Below the pieces are notes generated by a model. That model ran no database searches. It was not told the origin of the DNA and was given only the letters and a program-made list of their open reading frames with translations. The translations under genes and the position numbers were made by a program. Shown in pieces: positions 8,163 to 17,114 of a stretch of 64,000 nucleotides of DNA. How positions within the stretch are numbered: position 1 is the first letter of the stretch; every line of letters begins with the position of its first letter. Origin of the DNA: an uncultured Eubacterium sp. (GTDB lineage: Bacteria; Bacillota; Clostridia; Lachnospirales; Lachnospiraceae); contig CAJUTR010000004.1 of NCBI GenBank assembly GCA_910589665.1, positions 62,001 through 126,000 on the forward strand, read 5' to 3'.

Positions 8163-9941
8163 TCACATCCTTTCCGGTGCCGAAAATCCAAGCAAATCAA
8201 TACATTGTTCCAACATGTTCTTTACTAAAACTAACATTTGTAGATAGGATTGCTTTTTTGCCGCATCCTCATTACCGAGGATTTTATTTTCATGATAAAA
8301 ACGGTTCAGGCTGTCACTCAGTTCATAAATGAACTGAGCGACCTTATGAGGCGCCTTCTCCTCATAAGCCGCTTCCATCGTATCCGCGTATTTGGCGATC
8401 GTCAGATAAAGATCAGTCTCACTGCCGTTTTCCGGCGGCATTAGAAGCGCTGGATCCCCGTTGGCAGCGAGCCGTTCACCCTCTTTTTCATATTTACCGA
8501 GCAGCGACTTGATGCGGACGATCGTATACAGGATATAAGGCCCCGTATTGCCCTCAAACGACGTAAACCGGTCCATGTCAAAAATATAATCTTTGGCGAT
8601 CTGATTTGACAGATCACCATACTTGATCGCCGCCAGACCGACCTTCTCTGAAATCTCCCTCGCCTCTTCCTCTGCATAATCCCTGTTATCTTTCATTTTT
8701 TCAAACACCTTCTGACAGACATCCTCGCGCAGCTGCTGGAGCCGGAGCACGCCGCCGTCCCGCGTTTTAAACGGTTTTCCATCTTTTCCGTTCATCGTTC
8801 CATTTCCCAGGAATACTAATTCCGTCTCCTTTTTTGTCAGTCCCGCCTTCTTTGCCGCGCGGAACACCTGTGTAAAATGAAGCGCCTGCCGCTTATCCGT
8901 CACATAGATGATCTCGTCCGGTGAAAAAAGCTTTTCTCGCTCTACAATCGTAGCAAGATCTGTCGTCGCGTAAAGGGTAGCGCCATTTGACTTAACGACG
9001 ATACACGGCGGAAGCTCCTTTTTATCACTCTCTTCCGTCACATCCACGACTAGCGCGCCCTCGCTCTCATGCGCGACGCCATCCGCTTTCATCTTTTCGA
9101 TCATATCCGGAATATAATCTTGCACGTCGCTCTCCGTTTTCCAGAGATCAAATTCCACGTCGAGTTTCCTGTAGTTTTCCTTTAAATTCGGTATCGACAC
9201 ATTCAAAATATGATGCCACAGCGCCCGGCACCCGCGGTCACCATCCTGAAACTTTGCTGTCATCTGCTGCGCCTCAAGCATATACTCCTCATGTTCTTTG
9301 GAATAGCTGCTGGCATGTGGATAGATTTCAGCCAGATCAGAGATCGTAAACGGCGCTTCCTCCGGATAGTCACCAGTAAAAGTTTCATCAAAATAAGGCA
9401 GATCCGGCTGCCGATGCTTCACTTCCGTAAGGACAAGGCCAATCTGCAGGCCCCAGTCACCGAGATGAACATCGCCTATGACGTCGTCGCCCATATAACG
9501 CAGGATCCTCTTGACACTCTCCCCGATCACCGCTGGGCGCAGATGTCCAACATGAAGCGGTTTGGCCACATTCGGGCCGCCGTAATCGATCAGAACCTTT
9601 TTCGGTTTTTTTGCGCACTCCAGTCCGAACTTTTCTTCCGTCATCATCCTGCCCGCCATCTCGACAAGCAGGCTGCCGCTCACCGTAATATTAATAAATC
9701 CAGGAGCCACGGCCTCTATCTTCTCAAAAGATGAATCCTCTTTTAACTGCTCGATCACGTCCGATGCGATCTGGATCGGAGCCTTCTTATACTGTTTTGC
9801 CGCCGCCATCGCGCCGTTACACTGATACTGGCACAGATCCGGCCGGTTTGACACCGATACCATCCCATACTTCGCGTCATAGCCCGCCTGTTCAAATCCA
9901 CTCTCCAGTTTTTCTTTTAAGATCACCGCTAACTTTTTCAT
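8163..9941 (-). CDS. argS: arginyl-tRNA synthetase
   Basis: This class Ia synthetase charges tRNA-Arg. The 592-residue product has the N-terminal additional domain, the HIGH-like signature HVGH (about residues 130-133, after GGPNVAKPL) and a catalytic domain with FKTRDGGVLRL in place of a canonical KMSK loop, as in many ArgRS. It ends with a helical DALR-type anticodon-binding domain. I chose the ATG at 9939-9941 (MKKLAVILKE) because GGAGG lies six bases upstream. The region upstream is occupied by an unusual hairpin-rich element (9954-10099) that may influence expression. Confidence 0.97.
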   Translation of the reverse strand: MKKLAVILKEKLESGFEQAGYDAKYGMVSVSNRPDLCQYQCNGAMAAAKQYKKAPIQIASDVIEQLKEDSSFEKIEAVAPGFINITVSGSLLVEMAGRMMTEEKFGLECAKKPKKVLIDYGGPNVAKPLHVGHLRPAVIGESVKRILRYMGDDVIGDVHLGDWGLQIGLVLTEVKHRQPDLPYFDETFTGDYPEEAPFTISDLAEIYPHASSYSKEHEEYMLEAQQMTAKFQDGDRGCRALWHHILNVSIPNLKENYRKLDVEFDLWKTESDVQDYIPDMIEKMKADGVAHESEGALVVDVTEESDKKELPPCIVVKSNGATLYATTDLATIVEREKLFSPDEIIYVTDKRQALHFTQVFRAAKKAGLTKKETELVFLGNGTMNGKDGKPFKTRDGGVLRLQQLREDVCQKVFEKMKDNRDYAEEEAREISEKVGLAAIKYGDLSNQIAKDYIFDMDRFTSFEGNTGPYILYTIVRIKSLLGKYEKEGERLAANGDPALLMPPENGSETDLYLTIAKYADTMEAAYEEKAPHKVAQFIYELSDSLNRFYHENKILGNEDAAKKQSYLQMLVLVKNMLEQCIDLLGFSAPERM

Positions 9942-9953
9942 CCTCTGCCTCCA

Positions 9954-10099
9954 TTCATTCACACTTCCAATCAAACAATTCGTGAAGAACGCTGCTTCCT
10001 GCGTTCTTCCTGTGTGAATCGAGCAAGGTACCGCAGGCGGCGCCTTGCGAGAAACTACGTGATGAGGTTTTTACGGATCCGTAGTTTCATTCACACTTC
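9954..10099 (-). repeat. hairpin-rich 118 bp insert flanked by exact 14 bp direct repeats
   Basis: The 14 bp TTCATTCACACTTC occurs at 9954-9967 and again at 10086-10099; the latter contains the aroA stop codon. Between them lie three hairpins: 9984-9992 with 10001-10009, 10023-10028 with 10043-10048, and 10051-10059 with 10080-10088. A GTGTGAA at 10012-10018 can pair with the TTCACAC in either direct repeat. The layout looks like an inserted small repetitive element with target duplication, or a structured intergenic RNA. I cannot tell whether it recurs elsewhere in the genome. Confidence 0.6.
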
Positions 10100-11449
10100 T
10101 TTCTCTATTTTAGATGTTAAACCCAGATTCGTCAATATATCAAAGTAATTTTCAAACGTTTTTTTACAGCACTCCGGGTTGTCGATCACGATGCCCTCTA
10201 CCCGGCAGCCGATAAGAGAAAATGCCATCGCCATGCGGTGATCGTCATACGTCGAAATGAGCGACGGACGGATCTTACCGGGATGGATCGTCAGGCCATC
10301 CTCCCTCTCCTCACACGAGATTCCCATACGTCCCAACTCAGTCACGATCGCCCGGATGCGGTCAGATTCCTGCCCCCGGATATGGCCTACGCCATCGATC
10401 ACCGTATCGCCCTCCGCAAACGGCGCCAGCGCAGCGAGTGTCATCGTCTGATCGGAAAAATCACTCATACAGACATGCGCACCCATCAGCTTCCGGTCCC
10501 TGGCCCCAGTCACCACGATGCCGTCCGCTTCCTCCCTGACCAGACATCCCATCTTCTCCAACACATCTACAAACTTGATATCCCCCTGTGTCGTCGCGCG
10601 GTGTACGTGCTTCACCTTCGCCTCTCCTCCCGTCACTGCCGCAAGACCGTAGAAATAGCACGCCGCCGACACATCCGGCTCGATCTGGTACTCCACGCCC
10701 CTGTACCGCTGTCCGGGCAGCACCCGGTATGTATCTTCATCCAGCTGCTCGGTCCGGCAGCCAAACTGTTCCATCATATCCATGGAGATCCCGACATACG
10801 CACGCGCGCTTCTCTTCCCGGTCAGATGGATCGTGATCCCCTCCCGGCACATCACGCCGCACAGCAGGAGGGCGCTCAAAAACTGACTGCTCGCATCGAT
10901 ATTCAATTCCACGCAGTCCGGGTTCTTTTCTTCCCTCCCGCAGATCCGGAACGGAAACGAATACGGTTTCTCCAAATATTCAAAACGGGCGCCGAGCATC
11001 TCGAGCGCGCGCAAAAGCGGCTCCATCGGACGCTTCTTCATCTGCTCGGACGCTTCGACAACAAACTCCTGTCCTGAGAGCGCGAGAAATGCCGTAAGAA
11101 ACCTCGCCGCCGTTCCGGCACTCCCCACATACACCTTCCGCGGTCCACTCTCATGGCCTTCCGTTTCACCTGGTTCCCCTGCACACGATCCCTCCATCGG
11201 AAGCCTGCCGCCAAATCCCTCGATCGTCACCACTTTTTCTGTTTCTTGTATACGTACCTGGAATCCAATTTCCTGTAACGCCTGCATAAACACACGGGAA
11301 TCCTCACTGAACAAAACGCCCCGCAGGATCGTTTTCCCTTCCGCCAATGCTCCCATAAGCAGAGCCCGGTTTGTCATGCTTTTGGAGCCGGGTACTACCA
11401 CCTCATACCGGTGAAAACCGTTAAATGGTTTACAAACAAACCTCGACAT
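10091..11449 (-). CDS. aroA: 3-phosphoshikimate 1-carboxyvinyltransferase (EPSP synthase)
   Basis: It transfers the enolpyruvyl group of PEP to shikimate-3-phosphate in aromatic amino acid synthesis. The 452-residue product has the EPSP motifs: PGSKSMTNRALLMGAL near the N-terminus, VGSAGTAARFLTAFLAL (PEP-binding loop), and the late SDRI and TYDDHRMAMAFSLIG motifs. The phosphate-loop sequence is closer to the class II type than to the E. coli enzyme. The start has GGAGG upstream and a promoter at 11483-11511. The C-terminus (KIEKEV) lies inside one arm of the 14 bp repeat described at 9954-10099. Confidence 0.96.
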   Translation of the reverse strand: MSRFVCKPFNGFHRYEVVVPGSKSMTNRALLMGALAEGKTILRGVLFSEDSRVFMQALQEIGFQVRIQETEKVVTIEGFGGRLPMEGSCAGEPGETEGHESGPRKVYVGSAGTAARFLTAFLALSGQEFVVEASEQMKKRPMEPLLRALEMLGARFEYLEKPYSFPFRICGREEKNPDCVELNIDASSQFLSALLLCGVMCREGITIHLTGKRSARAYVGISMDMMEQFGCRTEQLDEDTYRVLPGQRYRGVEYQIEPDVSAACYFYGLAAVTGGEAKVKHVHRATTQGDIKFVDVLEKMGCLVREEADGIVVTGARDRKLMGAHVCMSDFSDQTMTLAALAPFAEGDTVIDGVGHIRGQESDRIRAIVTELGRMGISCEEREDGLTIHPGKIRPSLISTYDDHRMAMAFSLIGCRVEGIVIDNPECCKKTFENYFDILTNLGLTSKIEKEV

Positions 11450-11482
11450 CTTCCTACCTCCGATTTTTTAACATATAAGCCT

Positions 11483-11511
11483 ATTATATATGCCACATCC
11501 GAGAAACGCAA
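11483..11511 (-). promoter_or_regulatory. sigma-A-type promoter of aroA
   Basis: On the minus strand TTGCGT (11506-11511) and a perfect TATAAT (11483-11488) are 17 bp apart. The -35 box directly follows the T-run of the upstream terminator. Confidence 0.55.
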
Positions 11512-11512
11512 C

Positions 11513-11551
11513 AAAAAAAGAAAAGTCCGGAGAAAAACCCCGAACTTTTCT
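11513..11551 (-). terminator. rho-independent terminator of the Ig-like surface protein gene
   Basis: Twelve-base arms at 11540-11551 and 11519-11530 pair completely on the minus-strand RNA with one G-U wobble and a 9-base loop, followed by a run of seven U. It lies about 20 bp after the gene's stop. Confidence 0.85.
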
Positions 11552-11570
11552 GGTCTCACATTGTATTACA

Positions 11571-13721
11571 TTAAAATTCTACCTTTGCAGCCTCAATCGG
11601 AACCGAACCGTTTCCTGCTACATTAAACTTACCTGACAGCTGATAATAACCAAGGAAATCATCCTCATCCAAATAGGTCCAGCCGCTCGGACGCGTACTA
11701 ACTTTCGAATAAGCCTCCACAATGTTTTCTTCACTGTCTGCCGCCGGTGAAAATTCGTACAAACCTGCCTTCAGATATGTGTACAGGCTAAAGTCATCCT
11801 CATCCACTTTAATCGTAGAAGCAACACCGTTTGCATTGTACAAATACGTCGTGTCATCCAAATCGTATGCGATACCACCTAAAACAGATGGCAAGATATT
11901 CACTTTGTACAGCGGAATGGAGAAATCTTTCGTCACCGTACCTGCGGTATAGCTATTGCCCACCGAATATCCATATCCGCCGTCAAAATAGGCGCCTTGT
12001 GAATATACGCCCGGGATGAGCCTTACCTTATACGTACCATTTGCTCTGGAATACGTACTGAACCTGTCATATCTTCCATACATGTCACGCTTCGTGTTAC
12101 CAGCAATGTTGATGTTTTTCGCCGGAGCACCGGAAGCATCCTTAACCGTACCTGTCAATGTCACACCATTTACGACCGTAAGCGCAAATGGGAATGTTAC
12201 CTGAAGATTCGGGTTTTTCTTATCCTTTACCGTCACATTTACATTGTACGTAGCAGCTGGTACTGCCTCATAGTCACCCTTGGCATCGGTTTTATGGTAA
12301 AGGACACCCTCAGCCGTCATGGTCTCTACCTGCGCAGGAAGACCCGTTGCCGCGTATTCGTAGGACCCTGAACCGCCCACGATCACGCCGTCACCCAGAT
12401 CGTCAATATCATCCCAGCTAAAGATATGGCCGGAAGCCTCATTGATAAACGGTGTATTCGGATCGTCTGCCGCATCGTAAGCAAGAACGGTATCTCCAAG
12501 GAAATTACCCACGATCGTATTATCGTCTCCGACATAGAAAACGTAATTTTTCTTGAATGTCTTGTTTAACTCATCGACACCAGTCAACACGGCAGTCGTT
12601 CCGTTTTCTACTTTCTTAAATTTACCTTTTACCGAAACTCTCGTCGCGTCTTTACTTACATATGCCTTTAACCCTTCGGGAAGTCCTGTCACCGAATATT
12701 TAATCACACCAGTGCTGTCCACATCGTCCAAATACAGGTCCTGCTCGAAACCGTCTCCGACTTTTCCTGTCACGCGGCTCACTGTATTTACGACACCATA
12801 GGACGAACTGGACGGAACATTTCCGACATACACTTCTTTTGACTTATCCACTTTCAGTGCGGAAATCGTCACATTGACATACGAGTAACTGCGAATCCCG
12901 CTTTCGTTGTCAAGCTCGACATCATATGTCTTACCGCCGTCGTTCGTCACAACACTCTCCACACCTTCGGACGTATTATAAACACCGTTCGACGCCTTCT
13001 TGTTCTGAATGACAAAGTTCGCGGCCGTAAGCTTCTTCGCGCTCGTCAGGGATACGCGGACAATGCTTGCGTTCGGTACTTCTACATTTTTGATGCCGGC
13101 GCCTACCGTTACCTTACAGGTCGCTTTTTTGCCGGAACCGTCCGCAGCTAACGCTGTGATCGTAGCCGTACCTTCCTTTTTACCTTTTACTGCACCTTTT
13201 ACCGAAACAGTAGCCACCTTTTTGTTCGATGTTTTCCACTGGATCGTCTTGCTGGCATTTTTAGGAGAAATCGTTGCTCTCAGCGTCTTTCTTGCTCCTA
13301 CGCCAAGTGTCATCTTTTTCACATTCAGTTTCACTTTCGATACTGCCGCGTTCTTCACGACAACCTTGATCGTAGCTTTTTTCTTTTTGTTCTTTTTAGA
13401 AGTAACCGTAATCTTCGTTTTACCAACTTTTACGCCCGTGATCTGCCCTTTGCTGTTCACTTTCGCAATTTTGGAATTTGCTGATTTATACGTTACCTTC
13501 TTGTTTGCACTCTTATTCGGAGTTACCTTAACCGTTGTTGTCAGTTTCACTTTCTTTCCTTTAGCGATATAGGCTGTTTTACCAGAAGGTGAGTTCACTG
13601 TAACTTTTTTTACCTTCACTTTAGCCGCCGATGCCGTGTCCGGATTGGATACGACGCCGAAGCTAAGGACCAATGCCAATGACAAAGTTCCGGCTAACGC
13701 CTTCTTTGCGAACCTTTTCAT
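11571..13721 (-). CDS. secreted Ig-like (BIG2) repeat surface protein
   Basis: A 716-residue exported protein. A signal peptide is clear (MKRFAKKALAGTLSLALVLS, cleavage after TASA). Two lysine-rich bacterial Ig-like modules follow (about 30-115 and 118-205; motifs KIAKVNSKGQITGVKVGKT and KVATVSVKGAVKGKKEGTA). The middle is beta-rich and unrecognised. A carboxypeptidase-regulatory-like fold lies near residues 530-600 (TGTVKDASGAPAKNINIAG). There is no LPXTG motif, so attachment may be through the basic Ig-like domains. The start follows AAGGGGG. It has its own promoter and terminator, so it is monocistronic. The function is unknown; adhesion or wall association is likely. Confidence 0.85.
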   Translation of the reverse strand: MKRFAKKALAGTLSLALVLSFGVVSNPDTASAAKVKVKKVTVNSPSGKTAYIAKGKKVKLTTTVKVTPNKSANKKVTYKSANSKIAKVNSKGQITGVKVGKTKITVTSKKNKKKKATIKVVVKNAAVSKVKLNVKKMTLGVGARKTLRATISPKNASKTIQWKTSNKKVATVSVKGAVKGKKEGTATITALAADGSGKKATCKVTVGAGIKNVEVPNASIVRVSLTSAKKLTAANFVIQNKKASNGVYNTSEGVESVVTNDGGKTYDVELDNESGIRSYSYVNVTISALKVDKSKEVYVGNVPSSSSYGVVNTVSRVTGKVGDGFEQDLYLDDVDSTGVIKYSVTGLPEGLKAYVSKDATRVSVKGKFKKVENGTTAVLTGVDELNKTFKKNYVFYVGDDNTIVGNFLGDTVLAYDAADDPNTPFINEASGHIFSWDDIDDLGDGVIVGGSGSYEYAATGLPAQVETMTAEGVLYHKTDAKGDYEAVPAATYNVNVTVKDKKNPNLQVTFPFALTVVNGVTLTGTVKDASGAPAKNINIAGNTKRDMYGRYDRFSTYSRANGTYKVRLIPGVYSQGAYFDGGYGYSVGNSYTAGTVTKDFSIPLYKVNILPSVLGGIAYDLDDTTYLYNANGVASTIKVDEDDFSLYTYLKAGLYEFSPAADSEENIVEAYSKVSTRPSGWTYLDEDDFLGYYQLSGKFNVAGNGSVPIEAAKVEF

Positions 13722-13772
13722 ATAAAAGTTCCCCCTTGTAATTTTTTTACGGAAGATCCGTAATTGTTTGTC

Positions 13773-13801
13773 ATTATAGCACACTAAAATTTTGAATGCA
13801 A
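13773..13801 (-). promoter_or_regulatory. sigma-A-type promoter of the Ig-like surface protein
   Basis: On the minus strand TTGCAT (13796-13801) and TATAAT (13773-13778) are 17 bp apart. A short perfect hairpin (TTACGGA/TCCGTAA, 13747-13763) lies in the leader, just ahead of the ribosome binding site. Confidence 0.7.
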
Positions 13802-13820
13802 TAGTATTTTTAAATTTTAA

Positions 13821-14918
13821 CTACCGCGATAGTGAAACTTTAAATTGTCCGAACACGTTCTTCTCCATGCAGTCAAACGCTTCTAACACACATGTTTTCG
13901 GCAATTTTCCGCTCTCGTAGTCCAGCCTGCACCGATAGGTCCCATCCTCAAGTTTTTCCGTAAAGCCTTCCTTAAAATTCCATTCCTCCGAGTCCTTGCT
14001 GTTCTTCATGCGGAACGTGAGCCCATCCTCTTTATCTGCGTCCGGATTCGTATAATAAACGTTGATATAATTGCCTACCTCGGTTTTTTCTACAGTGATC
14101 TTCGTCACTTTCGCAGATGTACCTTTGATCTTCATCGCCTTTTTCGCTTTGTACTCCATCAAGTCAGAGGAACTCTTATCGGTCAGCTCAAAGGAATTCG
14201 TGGAAACGATCGGGTCGTCTTCCGTGGCTCTGATCCAAGGAGTCTGTATCGTATTCTTCAATATGACATGAAGATCTTTCTGATCCTTCTCCCGTTGTGC
14301 CTTGATACACAGATTAAGCACATCGTCATCAACCTGTTTATATTCAATACTTGCGGAATCCGGGAAAAAACCGCCCTGATGGTCAAATCCAGAATTAACA
14401 TTTATAATTTCCAACCCCTTGTCCTTTGCGTACTGACCGATCGTCCTCTTATCCTTTTTAATGCCAAGATCTGACACGGGATCTATTTCCTCGGAATCCG
14501 GGCCTACCAGCAGATACTTCCCGCGCTCCTTCGCTCTCGCCTCCACGATGATACTGACCGATCCCCTGTCGCACAACGACTCGCGCACGGTAAATCCGAC
14601 CGGCATCTGCTCCGCTTCTTCGTCCTTTTTCACCTGTTCAATGTCTGTCTCGATCAGTTCATTCGCCTCCGGTGAAAGCGTCTTTCCGTACTCGGACATA
14701 AAATCGCCGATCCCCCAGTACTTCGTAGCCGCGAAAATACCTGTCGGCAGCGCCACCACAACAGCGGCCGCCGCCACGGCTGCCTTCCACGCCATCCTTT
14801 TATTCTTTCTGTTCCTGTTTTCCATGTTTTTCATATCCATCAACCTTTCTTTTAATTCGTCAGAAGCATTGACCTTACCATACACACGCTTATAATAATC
14901 CTTATTCGCATTCTTCAT
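13821..14918 (-). CDS. putative membrane-anchored anti-sigma factor
   Basis: A 365-residue protein with a charged ~45-residue cytoplasmic N-terminus, one transmembrane helix (AAVAAAAVVVALPTGIF) and a large extracytoplasmic domain of unknown fold. It starts inside the ECF sigma gene (17 base overlap, GGAGCG ribosome binding site), the usual arrangement for a sigma/anti-sigma pair. The extracellular part begins DUF4179-like (KYWGIGDFMSEYG). By context it would hold the sigma factor inactive until an envelope signal arrives. No catalytic motif was seen. Confidence 0.75.
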   Translation of the reverse strand: MKNANKDYYKRVYGKVNASDELKERLMDMKNMENRNRKNKRMAWKAAVAAAAVVVALPTGIFAATKYWGIGDFMSEYGKTLSPEANELIETDIEQVKKDEEAEQMPVGFTVRESLCDRGSVSIIVEARAKERGKYLLVGPDSEEIDPVSDLGIKKDKRTIGQYAKDKGLEIINVNSGFDHQGGFFPDSASIEYKQVDDDVLNLCIKAQREKDQKDLHVILKNTIQTPWIRATEDDPIVSTNSFELTDKSSSDLMEYKAKKAMKIKGTSAKVTKITVEKTEVGNYINVYYTNPDADKEDGLTFRMKNSKDSEEWNFKEGFTEKLEDGTYRCRLDYESGKLPKTCVLEAFDCMEKNVFGQFKVSLSR

Positions 14919-15429
14919 CCTGCCACGCTCCTTTCAACTTCTGCTTCAACATCTTTCTCGCCCTCATCAGTCTGGTCTGGATCGTCGTTTCCTTCCTCTG
15001 CAGAATTTGCGCGATCTCCTTTACTGAATAATCTTCATAGTAATACAGATGCACCACACTGCGGTATTTTTCCGGAAGCGAAACCACCGCCTCAAATAAA
15101 GTATCCGCCCCGCCGTCCCCTCCCTCCCCTGCCGTGCAACCACAGGGTGCCTGCTCAAAAACAGACTCCATCTTCTCATGCTCCACGAGCTGCGTCCGGC
15201 GCCGCCAGGCAGATTTCAGGTGGTTCTTACAGAGATTTACCGTCACACGGATCAGCCAGCGCTTGGCATGTTCCTCGTCCGCAAAACGGCTCCGCGACTC
15301 GTACAGTTTTAAAAATACATCCTGCACCATATCCTCTGCGTCCGGCAGTTCCTTACAATAATTTACGGCAATGCGTAAGACCATATCTGAATATTGTATG
15401 ACATAGCCCACATATTCCTCTTCCGACAC
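14902..15429 (-). CDS. ECF-type RNA polymerase sigma factor
   Basis: A 175-residue sigma-70 family protein with region 2 (ELPDAEDMVQDVFLKLYES) and region 4 (LPEKYRSVVHLYYYEDYSVKEIA, then the recognition helix QRKETTIQTRLMRARKML). A glycine/cysteine-rich linker separates them (QAPCGCTAGEGGDGG). I chose the GTG at 15427-15429 because AGGAGGTGAG lies just upstream; an ATG nine codons earlier has no such site. It is followed by the overlapping anti-sigma gene. The Ig-like protein downstream has an ordinary promoter, so it need not belong to the regulon. Confidence 0.9.
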   Translation of the reverse strand: MSEEEYVGYVIQYSDMVLRIAVNYCKELPDAEDMVQDVFLKLYESRSRFADEEHAKRWLIRVTVNLCKNHLKSAWRRRTQLVEHEKMESVFEQAPCGCTAGEGGDGGADTLFEAVVSLPEKYRSVVHLYYYEDYSVKEIAQILQRKETTIQTRLMRARKMLKQKLKGAWQDEECE

Positions 15430-15480
15430 GATCCACTCACCTCCTAATGTTGTCATGTTCTTTTTTACTTGGCGAATTTC

Positions 15481-15492
15481 GAAAGGCCTTTC
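15481..15492. promoter_or_regulatory. perfect 12 bp palindrome upstream of the ECF sigma gene
   Basis: GAAAGGCCTTTC is fully self-complementary and lies about 50 bp upstream of the sigma factor start, a position where an operator could act. No regulator is identified. Confidence 0.25.
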
Positions 15493-15504
15493 ACTATAAT
15501 AACA

Positions 15505-15543
15505 AAACAGACACCAAAAATATCACATTTTGATGTCTGTTTT
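15505..15543 (-). terminator. hairpin terminator after the DJ-1 family gene
   Basis: Eleven-base arms at 15533-15543 and 15505-15515 pair on the minus-strand RNA with one G-U wobble, followed by UUUUGUUAUU. It ends the run that begins at the RND gene. Confidence 0.7.
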
Positions 15544-15584
15544 TTGAAAAATGGAAAAATAATTGGGTGAAAAGGGTTGCAGAC

Positions 15585-16142
15585 TCAGGAATGGTACTTA
15601 AAAACGATCTCCCCTCTCACCTTCTCCGCCGTCTCCTTCGAAACGAGAACCTCCAAAAGCGCAAACCCAAACTCCATCGAAGTCCCCAGTCCCCGGCTCG
15701 TCACGACATTTCCGTCCACCACGGCCATCTCATCGACAAATTCGGCTCCCGTGAGTTTCCCTTCAAACCCCGGATAACACGTCGCACGTTTCCCCTCTAA
15801 GATCCCGCACGCCCCGAGTACCGACGGCGCCGCACAGATCGCCGCCACGACCTTTCCGGCCTCGAACGCACGTTGCAGCGTGTGGCAGACAGCCTCATCC
15901 GCACCGAGCCTGTCCGTACCTTCTTTACCGCCCGGGATGATGACAGCGTCCACCTGATCCAATTCTACATCCGCCAGTTTCGTATCCATCCCCACCTGGA
16001 TCCCATGCGAACCGCACACAGTCATCTCCTCCGTGATCGACGCCATTTTCACATCCACGCCCCCGCGCCGCAGAAGATCGACGGTCATCAACGCCTCCAC
16101 TTCTTCATATCCTTTTGCAAATAGCATCACTGCCTGTTTCAT
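15585..16142 (-). CDS. DJ-1/PfpI (ThiJ) family protein
   Basis: A 185-residue cytoplasmic protein of the DJ-1 superfamily. The reactive cysteine sits at the nucleophile elbow AAICAAPSVLG (residue 103) and the conserved acidic cluster is at GYEEVEA (13-16). This places it in the YajL/DJ-1 branch, linked to oxidative-stress protection and covalent damage repair, although enzymatic roles in the family are debated. It overlaps the pseudouridine synthase gene by 38 bases and is last in the run before the terminator. Confidence 0.92.
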   Translation of the reverse strand: MKQAVMLFAKGYEEVEALMTVDLLRRGGVDVKMASITEEMTVCGSHGIQVGMDTKLADVELDQVDAVIIPGGKEGTDRLGADEAVCHTLQRAFEAGKVVAAICAAPSVLGACGILEGKRATCYPGFEGKLTGAEFVDEMAVVDGNVVTSRGLGTSMEFGFALLEVLVSKETAEKVRGEIVFKYHS

Positions 16143-17103
16143 TTTCCCTCATCCTTTCTTCTAAATTAAAACTAAAATTACCTACCTTATAAAAATCGTT
16201 CGGAACCGCGGCAAAAAACCGCCTGCCGCTCAAATCCCGGAACGGCTCGTCCATTTCGGGAAACGCGATCTCATACGCATGTAACAGCTGCCGCCGCACA
16301 CGCCCCAAAACACCTCCCCCGTATTTCACATCGCCGACGATCGGATGCGACAAACTACTCAGATGGCTGCGGATCTGATGTGTCTTCCCGGTAAAAAGCT
16401 GAACACGCAAAAGCGTATATGTCCCGTCGCACTCCAGCGGCTTATATCCTGTTTTAATATAAGAACTGCCCGGTACCTGCGTATCAAACAACTGTGACTG
16501 GTTCCTCTTTTCATCCCTGCGCAAATATCCTTCCGCGGTAAAGTCCTGCTCCACCACACCTTCCACGACCGCCAGATAATACTTTTTGATCTGCCGGTCC
16601 CGAAACATCTGCGACATGACCTGCAGTCCGAAAAGTGTCTTTCCCGCCACGACGATACCGCTCGTATTCCGGTCAAGCCGGTTACAGATCCCCGGGGAAA
16701 ATCCCTCCTCCCGCGCCCCGGCATACTGCGTAAACAGTTCCACGAGACTCACATCATCCGGCTTTGCTTTCTGTGATAACAAACCTGCCGGCTTATTGAT
16801 GAGGGCGATATGCTCATTCTCATAAATGATATCCAGCGGAGTGCCGGTATTTTCAACCAAAGAGCGAACTTTTCCGTCAGCGGCGCCGGAAAACTTTGCA
16901 AGCGTTTCCTCCGAGAGGTACATCGCCACGACATCCCCCTCATTTAACTTTTCATTGCCCTGCGCCCGCTTTCCATTCAGCTTGATATTCTTTTTTCGCA
17001 TCATTTTATAGAGGAAGCTTTTCGGAGCCTCCCGCAGCACTTTTGCCAGAAACTTGTCCAGCCTCTGGCCGCACTGGTTTTTCCCGATCGTTATTTCCTT
17101 CAT
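16105..17103 (-). CDS. RluA-type (RluC/RluD-like) pseudouridine synthase
   Basis: It converts specific uridines in rRNA (or tRNA) to pseudouridine. An N-terminal S4 RNA-binding domain (about 1-80; RLDKFLAKVLREAPKSF) precedes the catalytic domain. That domain carries the family motif ICNRLDRNTSGIVV with the catalytic aspartate, and the late LFTGKTHQIRSHLSSLSHP motif. The 332-residue length is normal. The ATG at 17101-17103 (MKEITIGKNQ) was preferred over a GTG five codons upstream. The last ~20 residues lie in the region overlapping the DJ-1 gene. Confidence 0.92.
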   Translation of the reverse strand: MKEITIGKNQCGQRLDKFLAKVLREAPKSFLYKMMRKKNIKLNGKRAQGNEKLNEGDVVAMYLSEETLAKFSGAADGKVRSLVENTGTPLDIIYENEHIALINKPAGLLSQKAKPDDVSLVELFTQYAGAREEGFSPGICNRLDRNTSGIVVAGKTLFGLQVMSQMFRDRQIKKYYLAVVEGVVEQDFTAEGYLRRDEKRNQSQLFDTQVPGSSYIKTGYKPLECDGTYTLLRVQLFTGKTHQIRSHLSSLSHPIVGDVKYGGGVLGRVRRQLLHAYEIAFPEMDEPFRDLSGRRFFAAVPNDFYKVGNFSFNLEERMRENETGSDAICKRI

Positions 17104-17114
17104 TTCCGCCCTCG

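Noticed and set aside
9942..10090. T-box or amino-acid riboswitch for argS
   Set aside because: The region is strongly folded but lacks the conserved T-box bulge sequence (TGGNACCGCG-like) and any specifier-loop layout; the flanking direct repeats fit an insert better.
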